Shown piece after piece: positions 45,360 through 57,028 of a stretch of DNA of 64,000 nt. The first letter of the stretch is position 1, and every line of letters starts with the position of its first letter. The position numbers and the translations under genes are program-made. The notes under the pieces were generated by a model. It was given only the letters and a program-made list of their open reading frames with translations, was not told the origin of the DNA and searched no databases. This DNA is from Lactobacillus sp. ESL0785 (GTDB taxonomy: Bacteria > Bacillota > Bacilli > Lactobacillales > Lactobacillaceae), in assembly GCF_029395455.1 (NCBI RefSeq), contig NZ_CP113916.1:434001-498000 (forward strand). The letters run 5' to 3'.

Positions 45360-46790
45360 GTGAAGAAAACATTTTTAAATATTTTATATAATGCAGTTTA
45401 CCAAATTTTCCTTGTTTTAGTGCCGATAATTACGGTACCTTATTTGTCACGGATTTTGGGTCCTAAGACTTACGGAATTTATAGTAACGTCAATAATATC
45501 ATGCAGTTTTTGATGATCTTTTGTACGTTATCAATTTCTTATATCGGAATGCGGACGATTTCACAGACGCGAACTTTTGGAACTAAGCAAGAACTAACGG
45601 AAGCCTTTTGGGGGTTATGGTACTTTCAAGCATTAGCTGGAGTAGTTACAATTGTGCTGGTTATCAGTGTTGCAAGTGTTTTTCATATTAAATATTGGAA
45701 TTACCTGCTCCTAATGGTGCCGTATTTGATTTCAGCGCAAGTAGACATTTCGTGGTTTTTTCAAGGATTAGCTGATTTTGGTCGGGTAGTTGTGAAAAAC
45801 ACGGCAGTGAAGCTGGTTTCGGTTGTGTTAATCCTTTTATGGGTAAAAAATCCTGGTGACTTGTGGAAATATATGTTAATTATGTCAGTATCGACAATGC
45901 TGGGTTCGTTTGTCTTTTGGTTTGACATTCACCGTTATGTTGGCGGGCCGGTTAAGCATTTTTACCGGTACCAAACGACGATTAAGGCAATTATTACACT
46001 GCTAATTCCACAAATTGCCACGCAGATTTATACTTCATTAGATAAACCAATTCTGGGTATTTTTCAAAATTCGACGCAAGTAGCTTTTTATGATAATTCA
46101 CAGCGAATTTCGAACATGGTTTTAGGTGTGATTACTAGTATTTCACTTGTAATTATGCCCAAAATGGCAAGTGAGGGTAAAGATGAACAACGGATTGTCT
46201 TAAAAAAATCGTTGGAAGCAACAGTTTGGCTGGGGACGATGTTTGCGGTAATTATTATGGCTAATACACGGGAATTTGTGCCGTTTTTCTTTGGAGTCAA
46301 ATTTACGCCCATGGTGCCATTAATGTTTTTCTTTACTTTGACAATCATTATGATTCCCACCGGTGGGGTATTTGCCAATCAATTTGCCTTAGCCAATCAT
46401 CGCGATCAAGATTATGCTTTACCAGTGATTGTGGGAGCAGTTTTGGAAGTGGTTTTGAGCTTTTTCTTAGATCGATTTTATGGTGCAACTGGAGCTATGA
46501 TCGCAATTCTAATTACAGAATTTGTCGTTTTATTATTACGGTTATGGATTGTCCGTGATGGTTATGATTTTAGGTATTCTTTTAAAGAAATACCTAAATA
46601 TTTTGTGATTGCGGCAGTGGTCTTAGCAGTGGGGCTGTTAATGCCACAAGTTGTAGCATCAGATTTTTTAAATATGATAATTAAGTCGATTATAATGTTT
46701 GCTTTGTATCTTGTCTTGATGTGGCTGATGCGGCTAGATTTTAATCAAGATATTATGCAGCTACTTAAGAAATTTTTTAAGCGAGGTTAA
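45360..46790 (+). CDS. Polysaccharide flippase (Wzx/RfbX-type)
   Basis: A 476-residue protein with about 14 helices of the polysaccharide biosynthesis/MATE-like fold, which flips lipid-linked oligosaccharides outward. VPYLSRILGPKTYGIYS near 27 is the family's N-terminal signature. GTG at 45360 is the start, with AGAGGGAA before it; ATG options are absent nearby. It lies 10 bases after the CDP-glycerol transferase. Confidence 0.92.
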   Translation: MKKTFLNILYNAVYQIFLVLVPIITVPYLSRILGPKTYGIYSNVNNIMQFLMIFCTLSISYIGMRTISQTRTFGTKQELTEAFWGLWYFQALAGVVTIVLVISVASVFHIKYWNYLLLMVPYLISAQVDISWFFQGLADFGRVVVKNTAVKLVSVVLILLWVKNPGDLWKYMLIMSVSTMLGSFVFWFDIHRYVGGPVKHFYRYQTTIKAIITLLIPQIATQIYTSLDKPILGIFQNSTQVAFYDNSQRISNMVLGVITSISLVIMPKMASEGKDEQRIVLKKSLEATVWLGTMFAVIIMANTREFVPFFFGVKFTPMVPLMFFFTLTIIMIPTGGVFANQFALANHRDQDYALPVIVGAVLEVVLSFFLDRFYGATGAMIAILITEFVVLLLRLWIVRDGYDFRYSFKEIPKYFVIAAVVLAVGLLMPQVVASDFLNMIIKSIIMFALYLVLMWLMRLDFNQDIMQLLKKFFKRG

Positions 46791-46792
46791 AA

Positions 46793-47491
46793 ATGATTCC
46801 GAAAATTATTCATTATGTTTGGGTTGGTGGCAATCCCAAGCCTAAAAATATTCAGCGTTGTATGAAGACATGGCAAAAGCACTTACAGGGTTATCAAATT
46901 ATTGAATGGAATGAAGATAATTTTGATATCCACGAAAATAAGTATGTTGAACAGGCTTATCAAGCACGAAAATGGGCTTTTGTTTCTGATTATATTCGAG
47001 CTAAAGCGGTTTATGAAATGGGTGGTATATATTTAGATACTGATGTTTTAGTTTTAGATAGCTTAACGGAATTACTTAATAATCGTGCTTTTGTGGGCTT
47101 TGAAAATCAAGCTAACCCGTTTACTGCAGTTTTTGGTGCTGAAGCGGGTCACCCGTTATTAAAAGATATGTTGGATTATTATAATAACCGCAATTTTACT
47201 TTTGATAGTCAAGATCAATTAGCTGGTGTCAATACGGTGTCTGTTTCTGATATTTTAAAAGAAAAATATGGGGCGCTTGCTAATAATCAGGAACAAATTT
47301 TAAAAAGTGATATTCATGTCTACCCTGATGGCGTGCTCTGTAATCCATCGCCTGCTAGTAAGACAATCCACGTTTTTACTGGAACTTGGATGGAGGGATC
47401 TAAGCCTTGCAAGCGTAAGTTAGTGACTGCACTTAAAGTTCGAATTAAGACCAAACGGCAGGCTGCCTTGTATGCGCGCCTGATTAGGTAA
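46793..47491 (+). CDS. GT32-type glycosyltransferase
   Basis: 232 residues. IPKIIHYVWVGG at the start, WAFVSDYIRAKAVYEMGGIYLDTDV near 63-87 with the DxD motif (DTD) show the Gly_transf_sug/OCH1-like fold used for capsule-type sugars. It lies three bases after the flippase stop. The donor sugar is not visible. Confidence 0.91.
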   Translation: MIPKIIHYVWVGGNPKPKNIQRCMKTWQKHLQGYQIIEWNEDNFDIHENKYVEQAYQARKWAFVSDYIRAKAVYEMGGIYLDTDVLVLDSLTELLNNRAFVGFENQANPFTAVFGAEAGHPLLKDMLDYYNNRNFTFDSQDQLAGVNTVSVSDILKEKYGALANNQEQILKSDIHVYPDGVLCNPSPASKTIHVFTGTWMEGSKPCKRKLVTALKVRIKTKRQAALYARLIR

Positions 47492-47492
47492 A

Positions 47493-47945
47493 ATGACGGA
47501 GCAAGAGTTACAACAGTTAGTTGAAAAGCTGTCGTTGCAATATTTTGGTCGGCGTTTTCGCCATCGAGTTAAGATTAATCGGCGAATGACAACGACCGGC
47601 GGTCGGTATCATTTAACTGATCATCATCTTGAAATTAATGCGCATTTTTTAGCACCGCAATATCATGAAGAACTACTTGGCATTATTAAACATGAGCTAG
47701 TGCATTACCATTTACACTTGGCTGGTCGCGGTTTTCGTCATCGTGATGCTGACTTTAAATTATTGCTTAGGCATGTTGGTGGTCTGCGTTATGCCCCTGA
47801 TATTGGCTTACGTCACCAGCAAAAGGCTAAATATGTCTATGTCTGCCGTAAGTGCGGGCAAAAATATTTCCGAGTTCGTAAAATAAACGTTCACCGATAT
47901 AGTTGCGGCAAATGTGGTGCGCAATTAAGTTTAATTAAAAAATAA
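47493..47945 (+). CDS. SprT-like metalloprotease family protein
   Basis: 150 residues. The HELVH zinc motif lies at 67-71 and a C-terminal zinc ribbon has Cys118, Cys121, Cys138 and Cys141. Bacterial members (SprT/YdcK) are poorly characterised; eukaryotic Spartan cleaves DNA-protein crosslinks. It starts one base after the glycosyltransferase stop but its function is probably unrelated. Confidence 0.92.
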   Translation: MTEQELQQLVEKLSLQYFGRRFRHRVKINRRMTTTGGRYHLTDHHLEINAHFLAPQYHEELLGIIKHELVHYHLHLAGRGFRHRDADFKLLLRHVGGLRYAPDIGLRHQQKAKYVYVCRKCGQKYFRVRKINVHRYSCGKCGAQLSLIKK

Positions 47946-47948
47946 AAG

Positions 47949-47990
47949 TAGCTTTAAGAGGCACTGTACAATCTTAAAGCTATTTTTATT
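47949..47990 (+). terminator. Terminator of the wall-polymer/SprT operon
   Basis: TAGCTTTAAGA pairs exactly with TCTTAAAGCTA, then T's; the T-rich tail abuts the next promoter. Confidence 0.9.
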
Positions 47991-48019
47991 TGACAAAATA
48001 TTAGGTACCTAACTATAAT
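47990..48019 (+). promoter_or_regulatory. MarR operon promoter with palindromic operator
   Basis: TTGACA (47990-47995), 18-base spacer and TATAAT (48014-48019). The palindrome TTAGGTACCTAA (48001-48012) lies between the two boxes, exactly where an autoregulating MarR dimer would block transcription. Confidence 0.82.
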
Positions 48020-48070
48020 TTGAATTAGTAGTATTATGTACGTGACACAATTAAATAAAGGAGAGCTATT

Positions 48071-48754
48071 ATGACACAAACTGGGCAAAAATTAATGAAT
48101 CAATTGCAATTTATTATGCGTGCAAGTCGTTACTTTTTGCATCAAAATCAACGGCCACTTTCGGGGCAAAAACGAGTTTTGGCAGTGTTAAAACTTGAAG
48201 ATGGCTTAACGCAAAACTATTTAGCTGAAGTTTTGGCATTAAAGCCGGGTTCATTAGCTGAATTACTGAAAAAGCTGGAAATAAAAGGTGAGATACGCCG
48301 TGAAACTGATGCAGATGATAAGCGAGTTAAGCGGGTTTATTTAACGGCTGCAGGCAAAGAGACACTTGCCGAATTAGAGGAATTGGCTAGCCCAAATTCT
48401 GAAAATGATTTTTTTGCAGGTCTTACTGCTACTGAGCAAGACCAATTTAGTCAATATTTAGAAAAAATTGCAACTGGCTGGGATACGGATTTTCGCCAGC
48501 AAACAGAGCGCTTTTTAGATCCGACTGCGCGAATGGAAGCAATGATGAATTGGCGTAGGTTAAGACAGAATGATGACTCTCCAGCTGAAATGCGCACTTG
48601 TCGCCGAAAAATAAGAAACTGGCACCATCGTAGCTGCCATTATGATTGTGATAATAATGTTGCACGATGCAACCCAGAAGATTATGAAAAAATGTGCGAA
48701 TATAACCGAGACTTTTGGCATAATTTTTGGCATAATGAAGATGATGAAATATAG
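48071..48754 (+). CDS. MarR-family regulator with a Cys/His-rich C-terminal tail
   Basis: 227 residues. Residues 1-150 form a normal MarR winged helix (LTQNYLAEVLALKPGSLAELLKKLE, DKRVKRVYLT wing). The last 67 residues are extra: five Cys (177, 189, 193, 200, 209) and five His (185, 186, 190, 217, 221), spacing suited to metal binding. It is followed 31 bases later by an ABC exporter that it probably represses. AAGGAGAG precedes the ATG. Confidence 0.9.
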   Translation: MTQTGQKLMNQLQFIMRASRYFLHQNQRPLSGQKRVLAVLKLEDGLTQNYLAEVLALKPGSLAELLKKLEIKGEIRRETDADDKRVKRVYLTAAGKETLAELEELASPNSENDFFAGLTATEQDQFSQYLEKIATGWDTDFRQQTERFLDPTARMEAMMNWRRLRQNDDSPAEMRTCRRKIRNWHHRSCHYDCDNNVARCNPEDYEKMCEYNRDFWHNFWHNEDDEI

Positions 48755-48785
48755 TTAAAAATACAAATAAGAAAGTGGTAATTAA

Positions 48786-50537
48786 ATGGTGTCTAAGTCA
48801 AAAGTAGACAAGGAAAAACGGGTTAAGCTAAAAGATTTTTTTCACTTGCTGAGATCTCTGCAACTAAAAAAATCGTTATTTTTGCTAGGACTTGCTTTTA
48901 GCTTGATTACTAGTAGTGCTAATTTAATATTGCCACTGTTGACTAAGCAGCTGATTGACACGAGCAGCTTGACAAAATTTAATTTTACCGTGCTAGTTAT
49001 TTTAGTTGGACTATTTATTTTGCAGCTTATTTTGGGAACAATTGGCAGTTATGTCTTGCGTTATTTTGGTGAGAGTGCAGTTAAAAATTTACGAGAAAAA
49101 TTGTGGACGCAACTTTTGCGCCTGCCGGTAGCGTATTTTGATGTTAATAAGGCTGGCGAAAGTAGTTCGCGGTTAGTTAATGATACTGGCGTGATTAAGG
49201 ATTTAATTGCTTCCCAATTTCCTAACTTTATTACGGGTGCAATTCAATTGGTATTTTCAGTTGTTATCCTATTTATAATGGATTGGCAAATGGCTACATT
49301 AATGTTTATTAGTGTGCCATTTATTGTGGCTGTCTTTGTGCCAGTAGGGCGAATCATGGCGCGATTAGGGCGAAAACTGCAAACAGCTACGGCTAACTTT
49401 AATGGTGATGTTAGTGAAAAATTGGCCGATATGCGCTTAATTAAGGCCAGTAATGGAGAACAAATTGAGCAAGAACGCGGCGAAAATTTTATTGCTCAGA
49501 TTTTTGCGATTGGAATTAAGGATGCGCGGGTTGAAGCAGTTTTGCAGCCAATTATGACAACGATTATGATGGCCGTTTTTGCCGGAATTTTGGCATATGG
49601 TATTGTGCGGATGAGCCAAGGCACCTTGACTTCTGGGACATTAGTAGCCTTTATTTTGTACTTATTTAACGTGATTGCTCCAGTTGGCAATTTTGCAGTT
49701 TTCTTTTCACAATTACAAAAAGCAATGGGTTCAACCGAACGGATTCAAGAAATTCTGCAGCTAAAGCCAGAACAAGCAATGGGACATAAACGAATTAATG
49801 TAGAAGGTAAAAACTTAACTGCTAGCAATCTAGTCTTCAGCTATGAGCCAGATGAACCGGTTCTGCATGAAATTTCTTTTACTGCCAAGCCTAATACGGT
49901 AATTGCCTTTGCGGGACCTAGTGGTGGTGGCAAATCAACAATTTTTGCTTTATTGGAGCGCTTTTATCAACCAGAAAGTGGCCAAATTACAATTGGTGGG
50001 CAAGATATTGCAGCAATTGACTTACACAATTGGCGGTCACAAATTGGTTATGTTTCTCAAAACAGTGCGATTTTTTCTGGAACTATTCGGGAGAACTTAC
50101 AGTACGGTTTAACACATGAATTAACGGAAGCTCAATTATGGCATGGGTTGCAGTTAGCTTATGCCGAGCAATTCGTACGTGCGTTTCCACATCAATTAGA
50201 AACGGAAATCGGTGAACGTGGGATCAAACTTTCAGGTGGGCAAAAGCAACGCTTGGCAATTGCACGTGCCTTTTTGCGTGATCCCAAAATCTTGATGCTG
50301 GATGAAGCAACAGCTAGTCTTGATTCTGAGTCAGAGGGTAAGGTACAACAGGCTCTTGATCAGTTAATGGTAGGACGGACGACTTTGGTAATTGCACACC
50401 GGTTGTCAACAATTGTCGATGCCGATCAAATTTACTTTATTGAAAATGGTCGTGTTACTGGACAAGGCACGCACCATGAACTGTTAGCAACACATGAATT
50501 ATACGCGCGTTACGTTCAAGAGCAGATGGTTGACTAA
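48786..50537 (+). CDS. Multidrug-type ABC exporter (BmrA/LmrA-like half transporter)
   Basis: 583 residues: six membrane helices (1-320) and one ATPase domain. Walker A GPSGGGKST near 378, signature LSGGQKQR near 480, Walker B ILMLDEATASLD near 502. It should act as a homodimer exporting hydrophobic compounds. It is the second gene of the MarR operon, so its inducer probably is what the regulator detects; the Cys/His tail hints at a metal or oxidant. Confidence 0.93.
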   Translation: MVSKSKVDKEKRVKLKDFFHLLRSLQLKKSLFLLGLAFSLITSSANLILPLLTKQLIDTSSLTKFNFTVLVILVGLFILQLILGTIGSYVLRYFGESAVKNLREKLWTQLLRLPVAYFDVNKAGESSSRLVNDTGVIKDLIASQFPNFITGAIQLVFSVVILFIMDWQMATLMFISVPFIVAVFVPVGRIMARLGRKLQTATANFNGDVSEKLADMRLIKASNGEQIEQERGENFIAQIFAIGIKDARVEAVLQPIMTTIMMAVFAGILAYGIVRMSQGTLTSGTLVAFILYLFNVIAPVGNFAVFFSQLQKAMGSTERIQEILQLKPEQAMGHKRINVEGKNLTASNLVFSYEPDEPVLHEISFTAKPNTVIAFAGPSGGGKSTIFALLERFYQPESGQITIGGQDIAAIDLHNWRSQIGYVSQNSAIFSGTIRENLQYGLTHELTEAQLWHGLQLAYAEQFVRAFPHQLETEIGERGIKLSGGQKQRLAIARAFLRDPKILMLDEATASLDSESEGKVQQALDQLMVGRTTLVIAHRLSTIVDADQIYFIENGRVTGQGTHHELLATHELYARYVQEQMVD

Positions 50538-50564
50538 CTTTTAGAAAAAAGATGAAGAAAAGTC

Positions 50565-50593
50565 TTGTGCTGAAAACAATTTTGCGTTATAGT
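50565..50593 (+). promoter_or_regulatory. Promoter of tRNA-Leu
   Basis: TTGTGC (50565-50570), 17-base spacer, TATAGT (50588-50593), 12 bases before the mature tRNA. Confidence 0.6.
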
Positions 50594-50605
50594 ATTGATT
50601 GTGTT

Positions 50606-50691
50606 GCGGGCATGGCGGAATGGCAGACGCGCAAGACTAAGGATCTTGTGATCGTTTTTAGATCGTGGAAGTTCGAGTCTTCTTGCCCGCA
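50606..50691 (+). tRNA. tRNA-Leu (anticodon AAG)
   Basis: Acceptor GCGGGCA (50606-50612) pairs with TGCCCGC (50684-50690); discriminator A. The anticodon stem CAAGA/TCTTG encloses loop CTAAGGA, giving anticodon AAG (read as IAG after deamination). A long variable arm with GATC/GATC is typical of class II tRNA-Leu, and the T loop is TTCGAGT. CCA is not encoded. Confidence 0.94.
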
Positions 50692-50700
50692 CTAACTATG

Positions 50701-50765
50701 ATGGAGCTTAGGCTCCATTTTTTGTTGGGCAAAAGGATATTCTTGATGAAGAAGATCCTTTTTTT
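50701..50765 (+). terminator. Tandem terminator hairpins after tRNA-Leu
   Basis: ATGGAGC/GCTCCAT with T's (50701-50723), then a second hairpin from AAAGGAT (50732-50738) to ATCCTTT and a T-run ending near 50765. Confidence 0.85.
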
Positions 50766-50849
50766 GTTTTAAAAATTAATTACATTGCATAGTTTATTTC
50801 TCTAGACAGGTTATACTTAAAGTAAACATTTTTAAGTAAGGAAATTTTC

Positions 50850-51497
50850 ATGGCAAAAAGACGTAAACATAAGACACAATCAAGTTGGCAAATTATTTTG
50901 CGCGCGTTTATTATCTTGTTTTTATTAATAATTGCATTTGTGGCTTTACGATATTATCGTAGACAGGCAATTCAATCGGAGCAAATTCGACAGGAACAGT
51001 TAGAGCGCGAGCAAGCAAGAGAAAAAATTATCAAGCAGCATAAGACATTTATTAAAAAAATTGGTCCAATTGCTAAAGAAGTGGATAAATCATATGATTT
51101 ACTGCCAAGTATTACGATTGCTCAGGCTTGTCTTGAGAGTGATTATGGTCAGAGTAGTTTGTCACAAAAGTATAATAATCTGTTTGGCGTTAAGGGTACT
51201 AATCCCAATACCTCGGCAGTGTTGACAACTAAAGAATACGTTAAGAATAAATGGCTTGTTGTTAAGGCGCGCTTTCAAATCTATGATTCTTATGAAGCAT
51301 CAATTCGTGCCCATGCAGAACTTTTTCAGAAGGGTACTAGTTGGAATAACAAGCAATACCGGCATGTTTTGGCTGCTAAAGATTACCAAAAGCAGGCACA
51401 CGCACTTGTGCAAGATGGTTATGCGACTGATCCCGATTACGCCGACAAGTTGATTAATTTAATCAAGCAGTATAATCTTGACCGGTTTGATAATTAA
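50850..51497 (+). CDS. Membrane-anchored glucosaminidase-domain peptidoglycan hydrolase (GH73)
   Basis: 215 residues. One N-terminal membrane helix (about 14-34) is followed by a charged, coiled-coil-like linker (40-62) and a GH73/glucosaminidase domain, with catalytic Glu96 in ACLESDYG and NNLFGVKG near 112-118. It cleaves GlcNAc-beta-1,4-MurNAc bonds in the wall and is held at the membrane. It could release wall fragments related to those salvaged in the 5-12 kb operon, but nothing links them directly. Confidence 0.9.
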   Translation: MAKRRKHKTQSSWQIILRAFIILFLLIIAFVALRYYRRQAIQSEQIRQEQLEREQAREKIIKQHKTFIKKIGPIAKEVDKSYDLLPSITIAQACLESDYGQSSLSQKYNNLFGVKGTNPNTSAVLTTKEYVKNKWLVVKARFQIYDSYEASIRAHAELFQKGTSWNNKQYRHVLAAKDYQKQAHALVQDGYATDPDYADKLINLIKQYNLDRFDN

Positions 51498-51528
51498 AAG
51501 GCTACTAGCCGGATTTTGTCTTGGTTTT

Positions 51529-51537
51529 TGGTACAAT
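51529..51537 (+). promoter_or_regulatory. Extended -10 promoter of the pcrA operon
   Basis: TGG directly before TACAAT (51532-51537), 39 bases before the start codon. Confidence 0.5.
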
Positions 51538-51575
51538 AAAATAGTTATGAAAAAAATTTTGTGAAGGGAATTAGA

Positions 51576-53819
51576 ATGAGCGAAGAATCAATTTTAGCAG
51601 GATTAAATCCGCAGCAAAAAAAGGCCGTCCAAATTACTGAAGGACCTTTGCTAGTTGTTGCTGGTGCTGGATCAGGCAAGACCTCAGTCTTAACGCGCCG
51701 AATTGCTTACCTAGTTGAAGAAAAGCAGGTATTGCCGTGGAATATTCTGGCAATTACTTTTACCAATAAAGCAGCTAGTGAAATGCGCGAACGGGAACAA
51801 AAACTGTTGGGACCAAGTGCTAATGATATTTGGATGTCAACATTTCATGCTTTATGTGTGCGAATTTTACGCCGTGATGCCGATAAGATTGCTTATAGTC
51901 ATAATTTTTCAATTGCAGATTCGGCAGAGCAGTTAACTTTAGTTAAGCATATTGCTAAGGAATTAAATATTAATCCCAAGATGTACGAACCACGGAGAAT
52001 TTTATCAGCGATTTCAAATGCTAAAAATGATTTATTGACGCCAGATGCCTTCGCTGCTAGTGCGAGTTCTCCTTTTGACAAAGTAACAGCTCAAGTTTAT
52101 ACGGAATATCAAAGACGCCTCAAGCATGACCAAATTATGGATTTTGATGATTTAATCATGCAGACTTTGGTATTGTTCAAAAAAGACCCGACGGTTCTTC
52201 ATTATTATCAAAATAAATTTCGTTACTTGCTTGTGGATGAGTATCAGGATACCAATCAGGCACAGTACGAATTATGTCATGAATTAGCAGCGCAGTACCA
52301 AAACATTTGTGTTGTTGGGGATGCTGACCAGTCAATTTATGGTTGGCGCGGAGCTAATATGGAAAATATCATGAATTTTGAGCAGGATTATAAAAACGCT
52401 GGTGTGCAGACAGTTAAATTGGAACAGAATTATCGCTCAACTGGTCATATTTTAGCTGCTGCTAACGCAGTTATTAAGAATAATCATAATCGAAAAGCTA
52501 AAAATTTGTGGACTGATCAAGGCGAAGGTGCCAAGGTTACCTATTATAAAGCACAAAGTGGTGATGATGAGGCTCATTTTATCATTAGCAAAATTCAGGA
52601 AGAATTTAAGGAAAAAAAGCGTTCTTACAAAGATTTTGCGGTTTTGTACCGCACTAATGCGCAATCGCGAACGGTTGAAGAGGCTTTTGTGAAGGCAAAT
52701 GTTCCTTATCAGATAGTTGGCGGTCACAAGTTCTATGATCGCAAAGAAATTATGGACATTATGGCTTATCTTAAACTGGTAGCTAATCCCAGTGATGCTC
52801 TGAGCTTTAATCGGATCGTCAATGTTCCTAAACGCGGAATTGGTGCAGTGACAGTAGATAAATTCATGACTTTTGCTCAAGCAAACAATTTATCATTATT
52901 GGCAGCATTTGCTAATTTAGCAAACGCAGGTATTTCAACGCGTGCGGCTGCTAAATTGGCTGATTTTGGTGTTAAATTACGCGATGCAATTAAATTTGCT
53001 CAAGATCATAGTGTCACTGGATTGACAGAAAAGATTTTACAGGATTTTGGCTATACAGCGGCATTAAAAGCTGAACATACAATTGAGGCTGCAACTAGGC
53101 TGGAAAACTTGGATGAATTTTTATCAGTTACTAAACGTTTTGATGAACAATACGAAGCGGAAAATGATGATAGCAATCCGTTGAGTGATTTTTTGGCAGA
53201 AGTTTCATTATTGAGTGATCAAGATGATCTAGCTAATAATGATGAGCAAGTGGCATTGATGACTTTGCATGCTGCTAAAGGTTTGGAATTTCCAGTTGTT
53301 TTCTTAATTGGTATGGAAGATGGGTTATTTCCACTTTCTCGTGCTTTATTAGAAGATGATCAATTAGAGGAGGAACGCCGGCTAGCCTACGTTGGCATTA
53401 CCCGAGCTAGACAGGAACTGTTTTTGACTAATGCATATTCGCGAATGATGTTTGGTCGAATGCAGAATAATCCCCCTTCAAGATTTTTAGAAGAAATTGA
53501 CGCTAAGGACTTAGAAGTTGAAAATCCCAATGCTGGTAATATTATTGCCAGTGACTTTCAAGCTCAAACAGCTCCCTTTGCTAAGGTTGATGAACGGGCG
53601 CGAGCTCAAGTTTACACTCCAAGAGTTAAGCCAGCAGGAGCAGTTGGTGCTGAAAAGAAGGGTTGGAATATCGGTGACCAAGTAGAACATAAGTCTTGGG
53701 GTCGTGGTGTTGTTACTAAGGTTAACGGGACAGGTGAGGACATGGAACTTGATATTGCCTTCACAGGCAAGGGAATTAAGCGGCTTTTAGCAGCCTTCGC
53801 CCCAATTAAAAAGGTATAA
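51576..53819 (+). CDS. pcrA: ATP-dependent DNA helicase PcrA
   Basis: About 747 residues, SF1A helicase. Motif I AGAGSGKT (about 30), motif II LVDEYQDTN, motif III VVGDADQSIYGWRGA, motif IV QNYRST and motif V/VI TLHAAKGLEFPVVFL are present, with a C-terminal Tudor-like segment near 690-747. It displaces RNA polymerase and recombinases and works in repair and plasmid replication. ATG 51576 follows GAAGGGAA. It is the first of a run with ligA. Confidence 0.97.
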   Translation: MSEESILAGLNPQQKKAVQITEGPLLVVAGAGSGKTSVLTRRIAYLVEEKQVLPWNILAITFTNKAASEMREREQKLLGPSANDIWMSTFHALCVRILRRDADKIAYSHNFSIADSAEQLTLVKHIAKELNINPKMYEPRRILSAISNAKNDLLTPDAFAASASSPFDKVTAQVYTEYQRRLKHDQIMDFDDLIMQTLVLFKKDPTVLHYYQNKFRYLLVDEYQDTNQAQYELCHELAAQYQNICVVGDADQSIYGWRGANMENIMNFEQDYKNAGVQTVKLEQNYRSTGHILAAANAVIKNNHNRKAKNLWTDQGEGAKVTYYKAQSGDDEAHFIISKIQEEFKEKKRSYKDFAVLYRTNAQSRTVEEAFVKANVPYQIVGGHKFYDRKEIMDIMAYLKLVANPSDALSFNRIVNVPKRGIGAVTVDKFMTFAQANNLSLLAAFANLANAGISTRAAAKLADFGVKLRDAIKFAQDHSVTGLTEKILQDFGYTAALKAEHTIEAATRLENLDEFLSVTKRFDEQYEAENDDSNPLSDFLAEVSLLSDQDDLANNDEQVALMTLHAAKGLEFPVVFLIGMEDGLFPLSRALLEDDQLEEERRLAYVGITRARQELFLTNAYSRMMFGRMQNNPPSRFLEEIDAKDLEVENPNAGNIIASDFQAQTAPFAKVDERARAQVYTPRVKPAGAVGAEKKGWNIGDQVEHKSWGRGVVTKVNGTGEDMELDIAFTGKGIKRLLAAFAPIKKV

Positions 53820-53831
53820 TTAACTTAATAG

Positions 53832-55877
<2,046 letters not shown>

Positions 55878-55878
55878 A

Positions 55879-57015
55879 TTGAAAAAATTTTTGCACATTT
55901 TGGTACTTTTGGCAGCAGCTTTAACATTAACAGCTTGTGGTAATTTAAAAAATTCGGATTTAGCTAATAATGCAAAAACGTCAAATACTAAGACGAAAAC
56001 ATATCAGACAACTGATACGGGAAATAATGGCTATACTGTTTTGTTAAAGAATGGTCACTATGTTACTAGTCCTATTGCCGGCTTAACTGCAACTGGTAAT
56101 GATAATTCAGTTGATACCCGTGAAATTGAACGGGGTCTTGTTCAAATTTCTAAGGGCGTATATTCAACTAATTCTTATGTTTTTCAAGAAGGACAGTATA
56201 TTAGTGCCGCTACTGCTAATGATTGGTTGGCTCGGAAGTCTAAGTCGAATCCCTCAGGGCTTAATCCTGAGCAGGGAGAAAAGAAGCATTATAAGCCGTT
56301 TTATTTAGAAGAAATATTAGAGCAGGATTATTTGACAGGCTCGGGCTCAAATTACCATATTGGTGGAATTAGTATTGGCTTAGCCATGAATTCGATTGAT
56401 TATTATCAAAAAACAACGGGTGGTCCCGAATATCAAGAACAAATTTCTCGTACTGCTCAAACCACTGCTGGGCAAACTGCAGCTGAACAAATAGTGATGC
56501 GCTTGCGTCAACGTAAGGCATTGAAGAAAATTCCGATTACTATTGGATTATTTTCTAAAACTAGTAAAGATTCATTAGTTGGCGGAACATACTTTTTGAG
56601 CGGGACAGCGGCTGCTAATAGTAGTAAAATAACTAAATGGAAATCTATTTCCGCACAGGCGGAAGTACTGCCGACTGTTGGCAATAAAAAGGCAATTAAT
56701 AGTAGTGATGCTTCAAGTTTTAATAGCTTTAAGGAATCAATTCAAAATTATTTCCCGAATATCAGTGGTGTAACAGCAATATTACGCTATGAAAATGGTA
56801 AATTAAGCCAAGAAAATATTTCAATTACGACTCAGTTCTATGGGTATGAGCAGGTGCAGAGTTTTACCCGGCTCGTTTTATCAACAGCGAAAAAGTATTT
56901 AGCAAATGATGTACCGATTGAGATAAAGATTGGTTCAGTTAATGATATTCAGGCATTAGTTGCTAAAGAAACAGGAGATAGTAGTTATCAAGTCCATATT
57001 TATGGCGGTGAATAA
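55879..57015 (+). CDS. camS: CamS-family lipoprotein
   Basis: 378 residues with lipobox LTAC (Cys20), so it is a lipid-anchored extracellular protein. The rest matches the CamS/sex-pheromone precursor family found in this position in Lactobacillales; in enterococci its signal peptide yields a pheromone. Start is TTG 55879, one base after the ligA stop, with AAAGGAA upstream. Its role in lactobacilli is unknown. Confidence 0.9.
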   Translation: MKKFLHILVLLAAALTLTACGNLKNSDLANNAKTSNTKTKTYQTTDTGNNGYTVLLKNGHYVTSPIAGLTATGNDNSVDTREIERGLVQISKGVYSTNSYVFQEGQYISAATANDWLARKSKSNPSGLNPEQGEKKHYKPFYLEEILEQDYLTGSGSNYHIGGISIGLAMNSIDYYQKTTGGPEYQEQISRTAQTTAGQTAAEQIVMRLRQRKALKKIPITIGLFSKTSKDSLVGGTYFLSGTAAANSSKITKWKSISAQAEVLPTVGNKKAINSSDASSFNSFKESIQNYFPNISGVTAILRYENGKLSQENISITTQFYGYEQVQSFTRLVLSTAKKYLANDVPIEIKIGSVNDIQALVAKETGDSSYQVHIYGGE

Positions 57016-57028
57016 GGAGGGTCTAACA

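Noticed and set aside
52452-52880. Open frame of 142 codons on the minus strand
   Set aside because: Entirely antisense to pcrA and without promoter or ribosome site.
56960-57028. Longer N-terminus for gatC
   Set aside because: It would overlap camS and lacks a ribosome site, while GTG 57029 has AAGGAGG at the right distance and gives the usual length.
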